A stretch of DNA of 34,714 nt from positions 1 to 34,714 of the forward strand of contig JAITRV010000272.1 in assembly GCA_031288215.1 (NCBI GenBank), in the 5' to 3' direction. The stretch's first letter is position 1. Every line of letters begins with the position of its first letter. A model generated the notes under the pieces. It made no database searches, was not told where the DNA came from, and was given only the letters and a program-made list of their open reading frames with translations. Position numbers and translations under genes: made by a program. Positions 7,512 through 15,022 of this stretch are shown here, piece after piece. Source of the DNA: Spirochaetaceae bacterium (GTDB lineage Bacteria; Spirochaetota; Spirochaetia; Treponematales; Breznakiellaceae).

Positions 7512-8519
7512 ATGCTTTCAGTCGATTTTATCAATGTCGGATACGGCGATTCGATTCTTGCCCGTGATACCGGCGAAGGGGAGCGCGGGCCTTTTACACT
7601 CTTAATTGACAGCGGTGATACGAATACTGGCGCGGCATATCCAAATTCATGCCGCATCAACGCGGCGGATTTTCTTAAACAGGAAGGCGTTACGGAGATT
7701 GACGTGCTTTTACTTACGCATCTGCACCGCGATCACATCGGCGGACTTCCGAAAATTATAGAAAACACTGTGGTAAAAGAATTATGGACGAATTATATTC
7801 CCGATTTCCCTACGGGGAAAACAGAAGTACGGCAAGGAACCCATTGGGATGATGCCGGCAAAGATACTGCCTTTTCGCTGAATTTGTATCTTGACATACT
7901 AGAGAAGCTACGCGCAACTGGTACAATTTTTAGGGTTTTGAACAGTACCGTGACTCCTTCTTTTTCAAAGCGGATTGGCGAAAGGTTTTTTATTGAATGC
8001 GCTTTTGCGGATTCAATACTATATCGGAGACAGAATGAACTTGCCGCAGATATCTTCTCCCGTAAAAAGAATACCGTGGATACAAAAGATGAATATCTGT
8101 ATAACAAAATAAAGAATTTAAATTCAATTTTGAATGACTCAAGTATCCGCGTAACTTTAAAACACAAGGATACGGTAATAGCGCTGCCGGGAGACGTAAG
8201 CGCTTCATCATGGCTGCGGAATCAGCCCAAAAAATGCACTGTCCTTAAAATACCACATCACGGTCACCGCGATGGAATGTCGGAAGAACTTGTTTCGTTT
8301 TTGAGACCGGAGTATTTTGTTTTAAGCGTGAGTAATGACCGAAAAGACGCGTGTCCGCATTCCGATTCTGTTGCTATTATAAAAAAATACGCAAAAAAAT
8401 GCTTTGTTACCGATGCATTGTCCATTCCCCTTGTTGCGGAAAAGAAATTTCATTCATCAGTGCGGTTTAAATTTGAAGACGGGATTATTTTTGCGGGATC
8501 GCACAGGTGCCGCGTATGA
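7512..8519 (+). CDS. metallo-beta-lactamase-fold hydrolase (ComEC C-terminal-like)
   Basis: This 335-residue MBL-fold protein is of the type related to the ComEC nuclease-like domain. The dinuclear metal motif is HLHRDHIGG (H70-x-H72-x-D74-H75), preceded by the LLIDSGD strand. Later come ALPGDVS (equivalent of the third metal-ligand strand) and IPHHGH (H249-H250), typical of this branch. The end reads SHRCRV. No signal peptide or membrane segment is visible, so it is likely cytoplasmic; its substrate is unknown. It begins three bases after the TOBE remnant (AAGG at 7507-7510). The gene is visibly AT-richer than its upstream neighbours, and its end overlaps the convergent regulator gene by 35 bases. 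Confidence 0.85.
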   Translation: MLSVDFINVGYGDSILARDTGEGERGPFTLLIDSGDTNTGAAYPNSCRINAADFLKQEGVTEIDVLLLTHLHRDHIGGLPKIIENTVVKELWTNYIPDFPTGKTEVRQGTHWDDAGKDTAFSLNLYLDILEKLRATGTIFRVLNSTVTPSFSKRIGERFFIECAFADSILYRRQNELAADIFSRKKNTVDTKDEYLYNKIKNLNSILNDSSIRVTLKHKDTVIALPGDVSASSWLRNQPKKCTVLKIPHHGHRDGMSEELVSFLRPEYFVLSVSNDRKDACPHSDSVAIIKKYAKKCFVTDALSIPLVAEKKFHSSVRFKFEDGIIFAGSHRCRV

Positions 8520-9501
8520 TGAGATTAGGCTGAATAATTATGTTTTCCCGCTCCGGTTCCGAATCATGCACCAGTTGAAGGATCAGATCGATGGCGCTTA
8601 TAACAAGTTTATCTAGGGGCTGTTCAATGGTAGTCAGGTTGATGCGTGACAACCTTGAGATGGAGATGTTGTCAAATCCGAGTACGGAAAGATCGCAGGG
8701 TATGCGGATCTTTTTTTCATCCGCAGCCTGAATCGCCCCGATTGCCATTGTATCAGTTGCCGCAAAGACGGCGGTGTAAGGCATGTCCGCCGAGAAATTT
8801 TTTTTCGCAAGCATGTAACCATTTTCTATCGAACTTGTTGAGGACATATTATCAATAATTGCCGGCTGAAGCTTGTGCTTCTTACACGCGGCAATATAAC
8901 CGGCCGACCTGTTTCTATGCGTAAAGCTTTGCGGTCTGTTTCCAAAATACAAAATTGACGAGTGACCAAGCGAAACAAGGTATTCGGTACCTATAAATGC
9001 CCCCAGGTAATTATCAACGGAAACATGCGTATAAGTTTTTTCCGGAAGATTATCCCCTATGAACACAATAGGAATTTGCGATAAATATTTTTCCAGCGCC
9101 GTATACGAATTTGAATTTACCGGGACAATGATTACTCCGTCCACCTTGCGGTTGATAAGGATTGAAACCAATTCCGTCTCATGTTTGTTTTGCGCCATTG
9201 AATTGCACAATATTAAATTGTACCCTTTTTCGCGCGCATATATTTCAGCCTGGGAAGAAAGTTCCCCCATAAAAGGGTTGTCCATGCCGCTTACCACGAA
9301 TCCGATGAGCTTGCTTTGTCCGCCGGCAAGCGTGCGCGCGGTTATATTTGCCGTATAGCCAAGTTTTTCACAGGTCTCAAGAATGTACTCGCGGGTTTTT
9401 TGGCTTATACCGGGTCTCCCCGAAATCGCTCTGGATACACTTGCGTATGACACATTTGTCGCTTTTGCGATGTCATAGATAGTCAATCGTTTTGTCTGCA
9501 T
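8485..9501 (-). CDS. LacI-family transcriptional regulator
   Basis: Repressor of 338 residues from the ATG at 9501 (a TTG one codon earlier is also open; GGGGGAAC lies in front). The N-terminal helix-turn-helix reads LTIYDIAKATNVSYASVSRA (about residues 6-25), followed by the hinge segment with ARTLAGGQSKLIGFV. The rest is a periplasmic-binding-protein-like sensor domain (SGMDNPFMGELSSQAE, RKVDGVIIVPVNS, the late TTIEQPLDKL). A TATAAT box lies at 9537-9542 on this strand, with no convincing -35. It is convergent with the hydrolase gene and is the natural candidate for the operator at 1805-1822. The effector is unknown, but is likely the imported compound or a breakdown product. Confidence 0.92.
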   Translation of the reverse strand: MQTKRLTIYDIAKATNVSYASVSRAISGRPGISQKTREYILETCEKLGYTANITARTLAGGQSKLIGFVVSGMDNPFMGELSSQAEIYAREKGYNLILCNSMAQNKHETELVSILINRKVDGVIIVPVNSNSYTALEKYLSQIPIVFIGDNLPEKTYTHVSVDNYLGAFIGTEYLVSLGHSSILYFGNRPQSFTHRNRSAGYIAACKKHKLQPAIIDNMSSTSSIENGYMLAKKNFSADMPYTAVFAATDTMAIGAIQAADEKKIRIPCDLSVLGFDNISISRLSRINLTTIEQPLDKLVISAIDLILQLVHDSEPERENIIIQPNLIIRGTCAIPQK

Positions 9502-9504
9502 CAA

Positions 9505-9702
9505 CCGTTCCCCCCAAGATACTATTGATCAGAATAATTATAACCTGAAATCTTAGTGAAAGTATACCTCTATACATGATTTTTGATGGAAAATTCCTGG
9601 TAAGAAACTGTACCTGCGTTCAATCTGGAAGTGCAACACCTGAGGGCCTGGGGTTGTCTAGAAAGTAAGGCCCGGGCAGCCTTTGTAATGAAACAGCCTG
9701 GG
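9505..9702. other. gap upstream of the lacI-type gene
   Basis: Apart from the possible -10 box at 9537-9542 (minus strand) nothing firm is seen. No copy of the 18-base operator palindrome occurs here, so autoregulation through that site is not supported. Confidence 0.4.
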
Positions 9703-9858
9703 TTACCAGAGATAAAACCCTATCTCCTGCCGAGGGAATCCCCCCTTATCCCGCCTGCTTCCTCGCTGCTTCATCGTCCGGTATACCTGCTTGATATTAT
9801 ATCCAAGGGACAGTATCCCCAGCCAGCGGTTGCTTTTGTCATCCCCGCAGTAAAAATC
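9703..9858 (-). pseudogene. possible transposase C-terminal relic
   Basis: The minus strand holds a 51-codon open stretch with no start codon, bounded upstream by a TGA, and ending in TAA at 9703-9705. It begins DFYCGDDKSNRWLGILSLGY and continues NIKQVYRTMKQRG. The pattern of a Leu-Gly-Tyr-Asn-Ile-Lys helix near the end recalls C-termini of DDE transposases. It lies directly left of the IS630-type element. The identification is tentative and may be chance coding. Confidence 0.3.
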
Positions 9859-9874
9859 TCATGAACCCCTCGTA

Positions 9875-11077
9875 TCCCGACATGATTGCAACAACGGGTA
9901 GATAGAGTATACAGTAAGACATAGAAACCAAGAGGAGGGGATCTATGTCACAGAAAAAATATTTGGTAATCCTGACAAAGGATGAGGAAACCCTGCTTCA
10001 TACCATCATCAACAAGGGAAAACACGGGGCCCAAAAACGCAAACAGGCACAGGCGCTGCTCCTTGCCAACGAAGGATATACCGATGAAATGATAGCGGAC
10101 CGGGTTGGTATGCATTGCCGGGCCATAGAATCATTACGACAGCGGTTTGTCGAGGACGGTTTTGAGGTAGCCCTTGAGGGAAAACCCCGTGGACACCGGC
10201 CCCGTTCCATCCAGGGGGAAGAGGAGGCACGGCTTATCGCCCTGGTGTACGGATCGACGCCGGAAGGCTGTGCCAGCCGGACCATGCGGTTATTAGCGGA
10301 CACCTGGGTAACCCTTGAGAAGTGGGACACGAAAACGGTGTCCCGAGAGGCCATCGGGCAGACATTAAAAAAAACTCACCTTAAACCCCGGCAGAACCGG
10401 GAATGGTGCATACCGCCTGAAGGGAACGGGGAATTTGTAGCCTGCATGGAAGATGTGCGTGATGTATACACCCCGGAGCGGGACACCAACCGTCCGGTGG
10501 TCTGCAAGGATGAGAGTCCGAAGCGGTTGATAGGGGAAACGCGAGTGCCGCTGCCGGCAGAACCGGGAAAACCCGCCTATTTTGACCGGGAATAGGTGCG
10601 GAACGGAACCTGTGATATCTTCATGTTTGTGGCCCCCCTTGAAGGCTGGAGAAGGGCCGAAACAACCGAACGGCGGACCGGTAAGGATTGGGCGGGGCAA
10701 ATCAGACGCCTGGAGGATGAGGATTTTCCGGATGCTGAAAAAATCATTCTGGTGATGGACAATCTGAATACCCCTAGTATCGCGTCCCTGTATGAAACAT
10801 TTCCTCCTGATGAAACGAAACGGATAAAGGATCGCCTTGAGATACATTATACGCCCAAACACGGGAGTTGGCTTAATATGGCGGAGATAGAGTTGAATGT
10901 GATAAACAACCATGGGCTGTCACCACGGATACCCACGATAGAGCAGATGAGGGAAGAAGCGGCGGCATGGAACCGGAGGCGCAATAAGGAAGCCTGTAAA
11001 ATCAACTGGCGATTTACTACCGCCGACACCCGCATTAAACTGAAACGACTCTACCCGCAGTTTGAATGATGTCGGGA
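9875..11077 (+). mobile_element. IS630-type insertion sequence
   Basis: The element of about 1.2 kb is bounded by TA dinucleotides (9873-9874 and 11078-11079), the usual IS630 target. Its ends are inverted repeats: 9872-9887 and 11065-11080 match at 15 of 16 positions (core TATCCCGACAT). The right repeat overlaps the last codons of the transposase. The single gene fills almost the whole element, as is normal in the family. The boundaries come from the repeats and TA pair. No second copy exists in this window. Confidence 0.85.
9945..11069 (+). pseudogene. IS630-family transposase with in-frame amber codon
   Basis: The frame encodes 374 residues in total, interrupted by TAG at 10593-10595. The upstream part (216 residues) has the helix-turn-helix region (YTDEMIADRVGMHCRAIESL), a linker, and the first catalytic Asp region (VVCKDESPK). 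The downstream part (157 residues) has the second Asp (LVMDNLNT) and the Glu region (HYTPKHGSWLNMAEIEL). Both parts are in the same frame, and TAG falls where relatives have a Tyr before (R/K)RNGT, so a single base change from TAC or TAT would explain it. After the second Asp the usual NTH reads NTP. A good GAGGAGGGG ribosome site precedes the ATG. Probably inactive unless the amber codon is read through. Confidence 0.85.
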
Positions 11078-11090
11078 TACTAGCCGAAAT

Positions 11091-11121
11091 TAAGTCTAAG
11101 TCCTGTATAGACATAGACTTA
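11091..11121. other. hairpin right of the insertion sequence
   Basis: TAAGTCTA (11091-11098) pairs with TAGACTTA (11114-11121). The rest of the gap (11122-11361) is AT-richer, holds two copies of TTTACTCTTTG about 21 bases apart, and has no gene or riboswitch that I can recognise. Confidence 0.45.
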
Positions 11122-11361
11122 AAATAAGCCTATTTACGAGAATTCTGGACTGTACAAGGGTTTTTAATTCTTTATCCTGTCGAGATTTAGTAGTTTGTCT
11201 ATTTTCTTGTAGTGTAGTGATTTAGGTGGTTTCGGCTCGGTTTTTATTGTGGCGCACACCCCTTTTTCACTTAGAAAAATTACGGCGCAATGCGCGCCCT
11301 TTACTCTTTGAGCTTTGTTCTTTACTCTTTGTTATGTATATTTGTAGCAGAAGGAGACCCT

Positions 11362-12381
11362 ATGGATTCGTCGGAACGGGGATACTGTTTTACCGCGATA
11401 GTCGGGCAGGAAGATATGAAGACGGCCCTGGTGCTGAACGCCGTCAACCCCAACCTGGGAGGGGTGCTGATCCGGGGGGAGAAGGGGACCGCCAAATCGA
11501 CCGCGGTCCGGGCCCTGGCGGAATTGCTGCCCCCCCGGGAACAGGTGGCGCACTGCCGCTTTGGCTGCGATCCCCATGACGAAGAGCGCCTCTGCGCCGA
11601 ATGTGTCGAAAGGCGGGATCAGGGGGAGGCTCTGGAAGGGGTATTCCTCCCCATGCGGGTGATCGACCTCCCGGTGAGCGCCACCGAGGATCGGGTGGTG
11701 GGCACCCTGGATATGGAACACGCCATAAAAACCGGGGAAAAACGCTTTGAAACGGGGATTCTCGCCCGGGCAAACCGGAATATCCTCTATGTGGACGAGG
11801 TAAACCTCCTGGACGATCATGTGGTGGACCTCCTCCTGGACTCCGCCGCCATGGGGGTGAACACCGTGGAACGGGAGGGAGTCTCCTATACCCACGCCGC
11901 CCGCTTTATCCTGGTGGGGACCATGAACCCCGAGGAAGGGGACCTGCGGCCCCAGCTTTTGGATCGCTTCGGCCTTTCGGTAACCGTTACCGGGGAGGGG
12001 GACACGGCGGCCCGGGTGGCGGTCATGGAGAACCGCCTGAAATTCGAGAACGACCCCGATGCCTTTTTTGCGGAATACGAGCCGAAACAGGAGGAACTGC
12101 GCCGGCGCATCCTGGAAGCCCAGCGGCTCCTGGGGAAAGTCGCCTATTCCCGGAGCATCCTGGAACGGATCGCCGCCATCTGTATCAAGCTGGACGTGGA
12201 CGGCCACCGGGCGGACATCGGAATGCTGAAAACCGCCATGACCCTGGCGGCCTTTAACGGGCGGCAAGCGGTAAGCGAGGCGGATCTGCGCCAGGCGGCG
12301 CGGCTGGTCCTGCCCCACCGGATGCGCCGGCGGCCCTTCGAGGATACCGGCCTTACCCTCGAAGACCTGGAGAAGCTATAA
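11362..12381 (+). CDS. bchI: magnesium/cobalt chelatase AAA+ subunit I (BchI/ChlI type)
   Basis: AAA+ ATPase of 339 residues that, with a D subunit, drives insertion of a metal into a tetrapyrrole held by a large H/CobN subunit. Walker A is GEKGTAKST (39-47) and Walker B is LYVDE (142-146), followed by VNLLDDHVVDLLL. The arginine-finger region is MNPEEGDLRPQLLDRFGL. Four cysteines (C65, C69, C78, C81) form a knuckle in the N-terminal insertion. This is seen in many non-photosynthetic homologues and may bind metal. An AAGGAG site (11351-11356) precedes the ATG. The next gene is the D subunit, 54 bases downstream, and cobN lies in the adjacent riboswitch operon, so the probable job is cobalt rather than magnesium insertion. 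No bacteriochlorophyll genes are in sight. Confidence 0.9.
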   Translation: MDSSERGYCFTAIVGQEDMKTALVLNAVNPNLGGVLIRGEKGTAKSTAVRALAELLPPREQVAHCRFGCDPHDEERLCAECVERRDQGEALEGVFLPMRVIDLPVSATEDRVVGTLDMEHAIKTGEKRFETGILARANRNILYVDEVNLLDDHVVDLLLDSAAMGVNTVEREGVSYTHAARFILVGTMNPEEGDLRPQLLDRFGLSVTVTGEGDTAARVAVMENRLKFENDPDAFFAEYEPKQEELRRRILEAQRLLGKVAYSRSILERIAAICIKLDVDGHRADIGMLKTAMTLAAFNGRQAVSEADLRQAARLVLPHRMRRRPFEDTGLTLEDLEKL

Positions 12382-12435
12382 TTCCCGGGGGTCCCTTTTG
12401 GGGAATTAAGGGCGAAGCATAAAGAAGGAAAAGAA

Positions 12436-14436
12436 GTGAAGAAAGAAGGGACTTATCGCGGAAAGCCCCTCCGGGGCTTTCCGTTTGTGGCGGTGCCCGG
12501 ACAGGAGGCGGTCAAGCGGGCGCTGCTGTGGAACCTGGTCAATCCCCGGATCGGCGGCCTCCTCATTGCCGGGGAAAAGGGGACCGCCAAGTCCACCCTG
12601 GTCCGGGGGCTGAGCGCCCTCTCGGAAATGAGGGTGGTGGAGCTTCCCCTGAACTGTACCGAAGACCGGCTGGTGGGGGCCATCGACCTCAAGGCTGCCC
12701 TCCGCCAGGGCCGGCGGGCCCTGGAAACCGGCCTCCTGGGGGAGGCCGACGGGAACATCCTCTACGTGGACGAGGTGAACCTCCTGAGCGAGCACCTGGC
12801 CCACGCCCTCCTGGGGGCCGCCGCTTCCGGGGAAAACGTGGTGGAGCGGGAGGGGATCTCCGCCCGCCAGGGAAGCCGCTTCGTGCTGATCGGCACCATG
12901 AACCAGGAGGAGGGCTCCCTGGGGCCCCAGCTTCTGGACCGCTTCGGCCTCTACGTGGAGGCCCTGGGGGAAAAGGACCTGGCTATCCGGGTGGAGATCC
13001 TCAAGCGCTGTATCGACTTCGAGGCCGCCCCGGCGGCCTTCAGCCGCCACTACCGGGAAGAAACCGAAGCCCTGCAGACCCGGATCGCTGCGGGGCGGGC
13101 CCTCCTGCCCGAGGTCAAAGCCGGGGAAAACGCCCTGACCCTGGCCGCAACCCTGGCCGCCGCCGCCAACTGCGCCGGCCACCGGGGGGAACTGGCCCTG
13201 ATCGAGGCGGCCCGGGCCATTGCCGCCCTGGGGGGCCGGCGGGCGGTGAACCTTGAGGATGTCAAGCTGGCGGCGGCATACGCCCTCCCTCACCGCCTCC
13301 GGGAGGCTGCCGGGAAGCCGGAGCCGCCTCCGCCGCCCCCGCCGCCAAAGCCGCCCACGGTCTCCCCCCGGGAAGTAGAGGACCCGGATCCGCCGGATGC
13401 CCCGGCGGATCCATCGCCATTTGATGAAGGCCCCGCGCCCCCCTCACCGGAACCCCCTCCGGGGGCCCTTCTGAGGATCGTCGAGGGGGAAGAGGACCTC
13501 CAGCGTTCCGGGGCGCCCTTTGAGATCCCCCAATGGCAGGACCCCCGTACCGGCGCCGCTTACCATCCGGGCTCGGGACGGCGGGCGATGGTCCGCAGCG
13601 ACAACCGGCAGGGGCGGGTCGTGGGGGCCCGGCTTCCCGGCCGGGAAGGGGTTCGGGACCTCGCCTTTGACGCCACCGTGCGGGCCGCGGCGCCCTTCCA
13701 GACGCGGCGGGACCGGAAGGGCCGGCTCATCGCCATTGAAGCGGAAGACCTGCGGGTGCGGATCCGGGAGAAGCGGGTGGGGGGCTGCATCCTCTTTGTG
13801 GTGGATGCCAGCGCCTCCATGGGGGCGAACCGGCAGATGCGGGAGGTGAAGGGGGCGGTGCTTTCCATGCTGAACTTCTCCTACCAGAAACGGGACCGGG
13901 TGGGGCTCATCGCCTTCCGGGGGGACCGGGCGGAACTCCTCCTGGGGATCACCCGGTCGGTGGATCTGGCCCAAAAGAAGCTGGAACAGCTTCCCACCGG
14001 GGGCAGGACCCCCTTAGCCCGGGGGCTGGAACTGGCCTATGAGGTGGTCATGGGGCTGCGGATGCGGGACCACGACAGCTCCCCCATCATCGTCCTGGTA
14101 ACCGACGGCCGGGCCAGCAGCAGCCCCCAGGAGCAGGCCGCCCCCTTTCCCGAAGCCCTGAAAGCAGCGGAGCGGATCGGCAACCAGGGGATTCACACGG
14201 TCCTGCTGGATACGGAAAACGGTTTTATCCGCCTCCATCTCTGCCAAAAACTCAACCAGAAGCTCCGGGGGAAGCTGATCACCATGGAGGATCTGAAAAC
14301 CGAAGGCATCCTGCGGGCGGTTTCCGCGGCCCAGGCGGCGCCCTTCAACCATCCCGGCTCCTCCGAATCCACGCCCCAGGCGCCTGTCCATGCGACCTAT
14401 ACCCCGCCCCGCCGGTGGGCAGCGCCGGATCCGTAA
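12436..14436 (+). CDS. bchD: magnesium/cobalt chelatase AAA+/VWA subunit D (BchD/ChlD type)
   Basis: Chelatase subunit of 666 residues with an N-terminal AAA+ module, a Pro-rich linker (about 295-345), and a C-terminal von Willebrand A domain. Walker A is GEKGTAKST (46-54), and ILYVDEVNLL is a full Walker B. In photosynthetic D subunits this site is usually degraded, so here D may bind and hydrolyse ATP. The metal-ion site of the VWA domain reads D457-x-S459-x-S461, then the GGRTPL threonine (about residue 523) and T556-D557-G558. GTG at 12436 is the start (AAGGAAAAG in front). The C-terminal tail after about 645 is Pro/Ser-rich. It should form hexameric rings with BchI and work with CobN. 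Confidence 0.9.
   Translation: MKKEGTYRGKPLRGFPFVAVPGQEAVKRALLWNLVNPRIGGLLIAGEKGTAKSTLVRGLSALSEMRVVELPLNCTEDRLVGAIDLKAALRQGRRALETGLLGEADGNILYVDEVNLLSEHLAHALLGAAASGENVVEREGISARQGSRFVLIGTMNQEEGSLGPQLLDRFGLYVEALGEKDLAIRVEILKRCIDFEAAPAAFSRHYREETEALQTRIAAGRALLPEVKAGENALTLAATLAAAANCAGHRGELALIEAARAIAALGGRRAVNLEDVKLAAAYALPHRLREAAGKPEPPPPPPPPKPPTVSPREVEDPDPPDAPADPSPFDEGPAPPSPEPPPGALLRIVEGEEDLQRSGAPFEIPQWQDPRTGAAYHPGSGRRAMVRSDNRQGRVVGARLPGREGVRDLAFDATVRAAAPFQTRRDRKGRLIAIEAEDLRVRIREKRVGGCILFVVDASASMGANRQMREVKGAVLSMLNFSYQKRDRVGLIAFRGDRAELLLGITRSVDLAQKKLEQLPTGGRTPLARGLELAYEVVMGLRMRDHDSSPIIVLVTDGRASSSPQEQAAPFPEALKAAERIGNQGIHTVLLDTENGFIRLHLCQKLNQKLRGKLITMEDLKTEGILRAVSAAQAAPFNHPGSSESTPQAPVHATYTPPRRWAAPDP
12459..12483 (+). 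repeat. perfect 11-bp palindrome inside bchD codons 8-16
   Basis: CGGAAAGCCCC, a three-base TCC loop, then GGGGCTTTCCG. It encodes GKPLRGFPF near the N-terminus, ahead of the conserved AAA+ core. In mRNA it would form a very stable hairpin about 25 bases after the start codon. Confidence 0.75.
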
Positions 14437-14498
14437 AATCGACCCCCCTCCTCACGCCCATTGCTGTTTGCCCGCTGTTTTTTGCTCGCTGTTTTTTG

Positions 14499-14527
14499 TT
14501 GACTTTCCCTGAAAGCCCTGATAAAAT
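14499..14527 (+). promoter_or_regulatory. promoter of the corrinoid operon
   Basis: TTGACT (14499-14504) and TAAAAT (14522-14527) are spaced by 17 bases, just upstream of the cobalamin riboswitch. A 14-base direct repeat (CGCTGTTTTTT at 14473 and 14487) lies immediately before the -35 box. Confidence 0.75.
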
Positions 14528-14534
14528 AAGGTTC

Positions 14535-14665
14535 GTATATTTCAGAGGAAGTGAGGTGGCCGGTCCTGGGCCGGGAATCCTCCGCTATCCCGTAACTGTA
14601 ACCGGGGTTCGTTGAGAACGAACCGCAGAACCCGCAAGCCAGGAGACTTTGGTATACCGGCGGCC
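14535..14665 (+). promoter_or_regulatory. cobalamin riboswitch
   Basis: The conserved parts of the B12-sensing aptamer are visible: a GGTGGCCGGTCC...GGGAATCC segment (14554-14581), the central CCCGTAACTGTAACCGGGG version of the CCGCCACTGTAA box (about 14588-14606), and AAGCCAGGAGAC (14635-14646). It follows the promoter directly and precedes btuC, btuD, radical SAM, cobN and cbiZ, all compatible with B12 control. Downstream, GC-rich hairpins (CGGCCTCT/AGAGGCCG at 14661-14678) and a stem near 14733-14753 followed by a T-run (to 14761) may form the expression platform. When B12 is abundant the operon should be shut down. Confidence 0.9.
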
Positions 14666-14883
14666 TCTTGAGAGGCCGGCCCCTCAGGCAGCTCTCAGTC
14701 AGGATTTTTTGCAGGGCAGGTAAAAATCCGGGGCGTAATGGGCGCCGGGGCATTATTTTTTCAGGCTTCGAGGACCGAGTCATGAGAAGAAAACCGCCGT
14801 AGATGCCATGCGGCGGGAAATCTTCAAGGTTTTTCTCTTTCGGACCGGAGGTCCGCCTGTTTCTCGAGCAAAAGGAGTGAACC
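14666..14883 (+). other. riboswitch expression-platform region
   Basis: This leader follows the aptamer and contains T-runs at 14705-14710 and 14756-14761 and a small palindrome CGGACC-GGA-GGTCCG (14841-14855) that matches the core of the one in rdgB. A strong ribosome site AAGGAG (14872-14877) ends it. The exact on/off hairpins cannot be decided by eye. Confidence 0.5.
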
Positions 14884-15021
14884 ATGTCAAGGAAAAGTTA
14901 TGCAGGACAAAATTTTCTCCGCAAGGAGTCCTTTCATTTAATAAGAAGTCTTTCAATAAGAAGTCTTTCAATGACGGGGATGCGGATGAACCTTGAAGGG
15001 ATCGGGGCCTCCGGTACTTAA
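14884..15021 (+). CDS. 45-residue leader ORF coupled to btuC
   Basis: The ATG lies six bases after a near-perfect AAGGAG site, the best ribosome site of the operon. The product begins MSRKSYAGQNFLRKES and contains IRSLS twice in tandem, made by a 15-base DNA duplication. It ends one base before the btuC ATG, so ribosomes could re-initiate. No family was recognised and no membrane segment is clear. It may be a translated leader that sets btuC expression, or a decayed gene start. Confidence 0.5.
   Translation: MSRKSYAGQNFLRKESFHLIRSLSIRSLSMTGMRMNLEGIGASGT
14940..14969 (+). repeat. 15-bp perfect tandem duplication
   Basis: AATAAGAAGTCTTTC occurs twice without a gap (14940-14954 and 14955-14969), and a partial third copy (TCTTT-like, 14929-14937) precedes it. 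It is inside the short leader ORF and keeps its frame. The unit size equals that of the rdgB duplication. Confidence 0.85.
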
Positions 15022-15022
15022 T

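Noticed and set aside
13444..13974. minus-strand and alternative-frame ORFs within bchD
   Set aside because: They are shadows of the GC-rich linker and VWA region.
11362..14436. photosynthetic magnesium chelatase for (bacterio)chlorophyll
   Set aside because: No pigment genes are nearby and CobN with B12 control is adjacent, so a cobalt/corrinoid role is preferred, though the metal is not proven.
14808..14996. 62-codon ORF with SFNKK repeats
   Set aside because: It overlaps the better-supported ORF at 14884 (strong ribosome site). No ribosome site precedes its ATG, and its repeats come from the same 15-base duplication.
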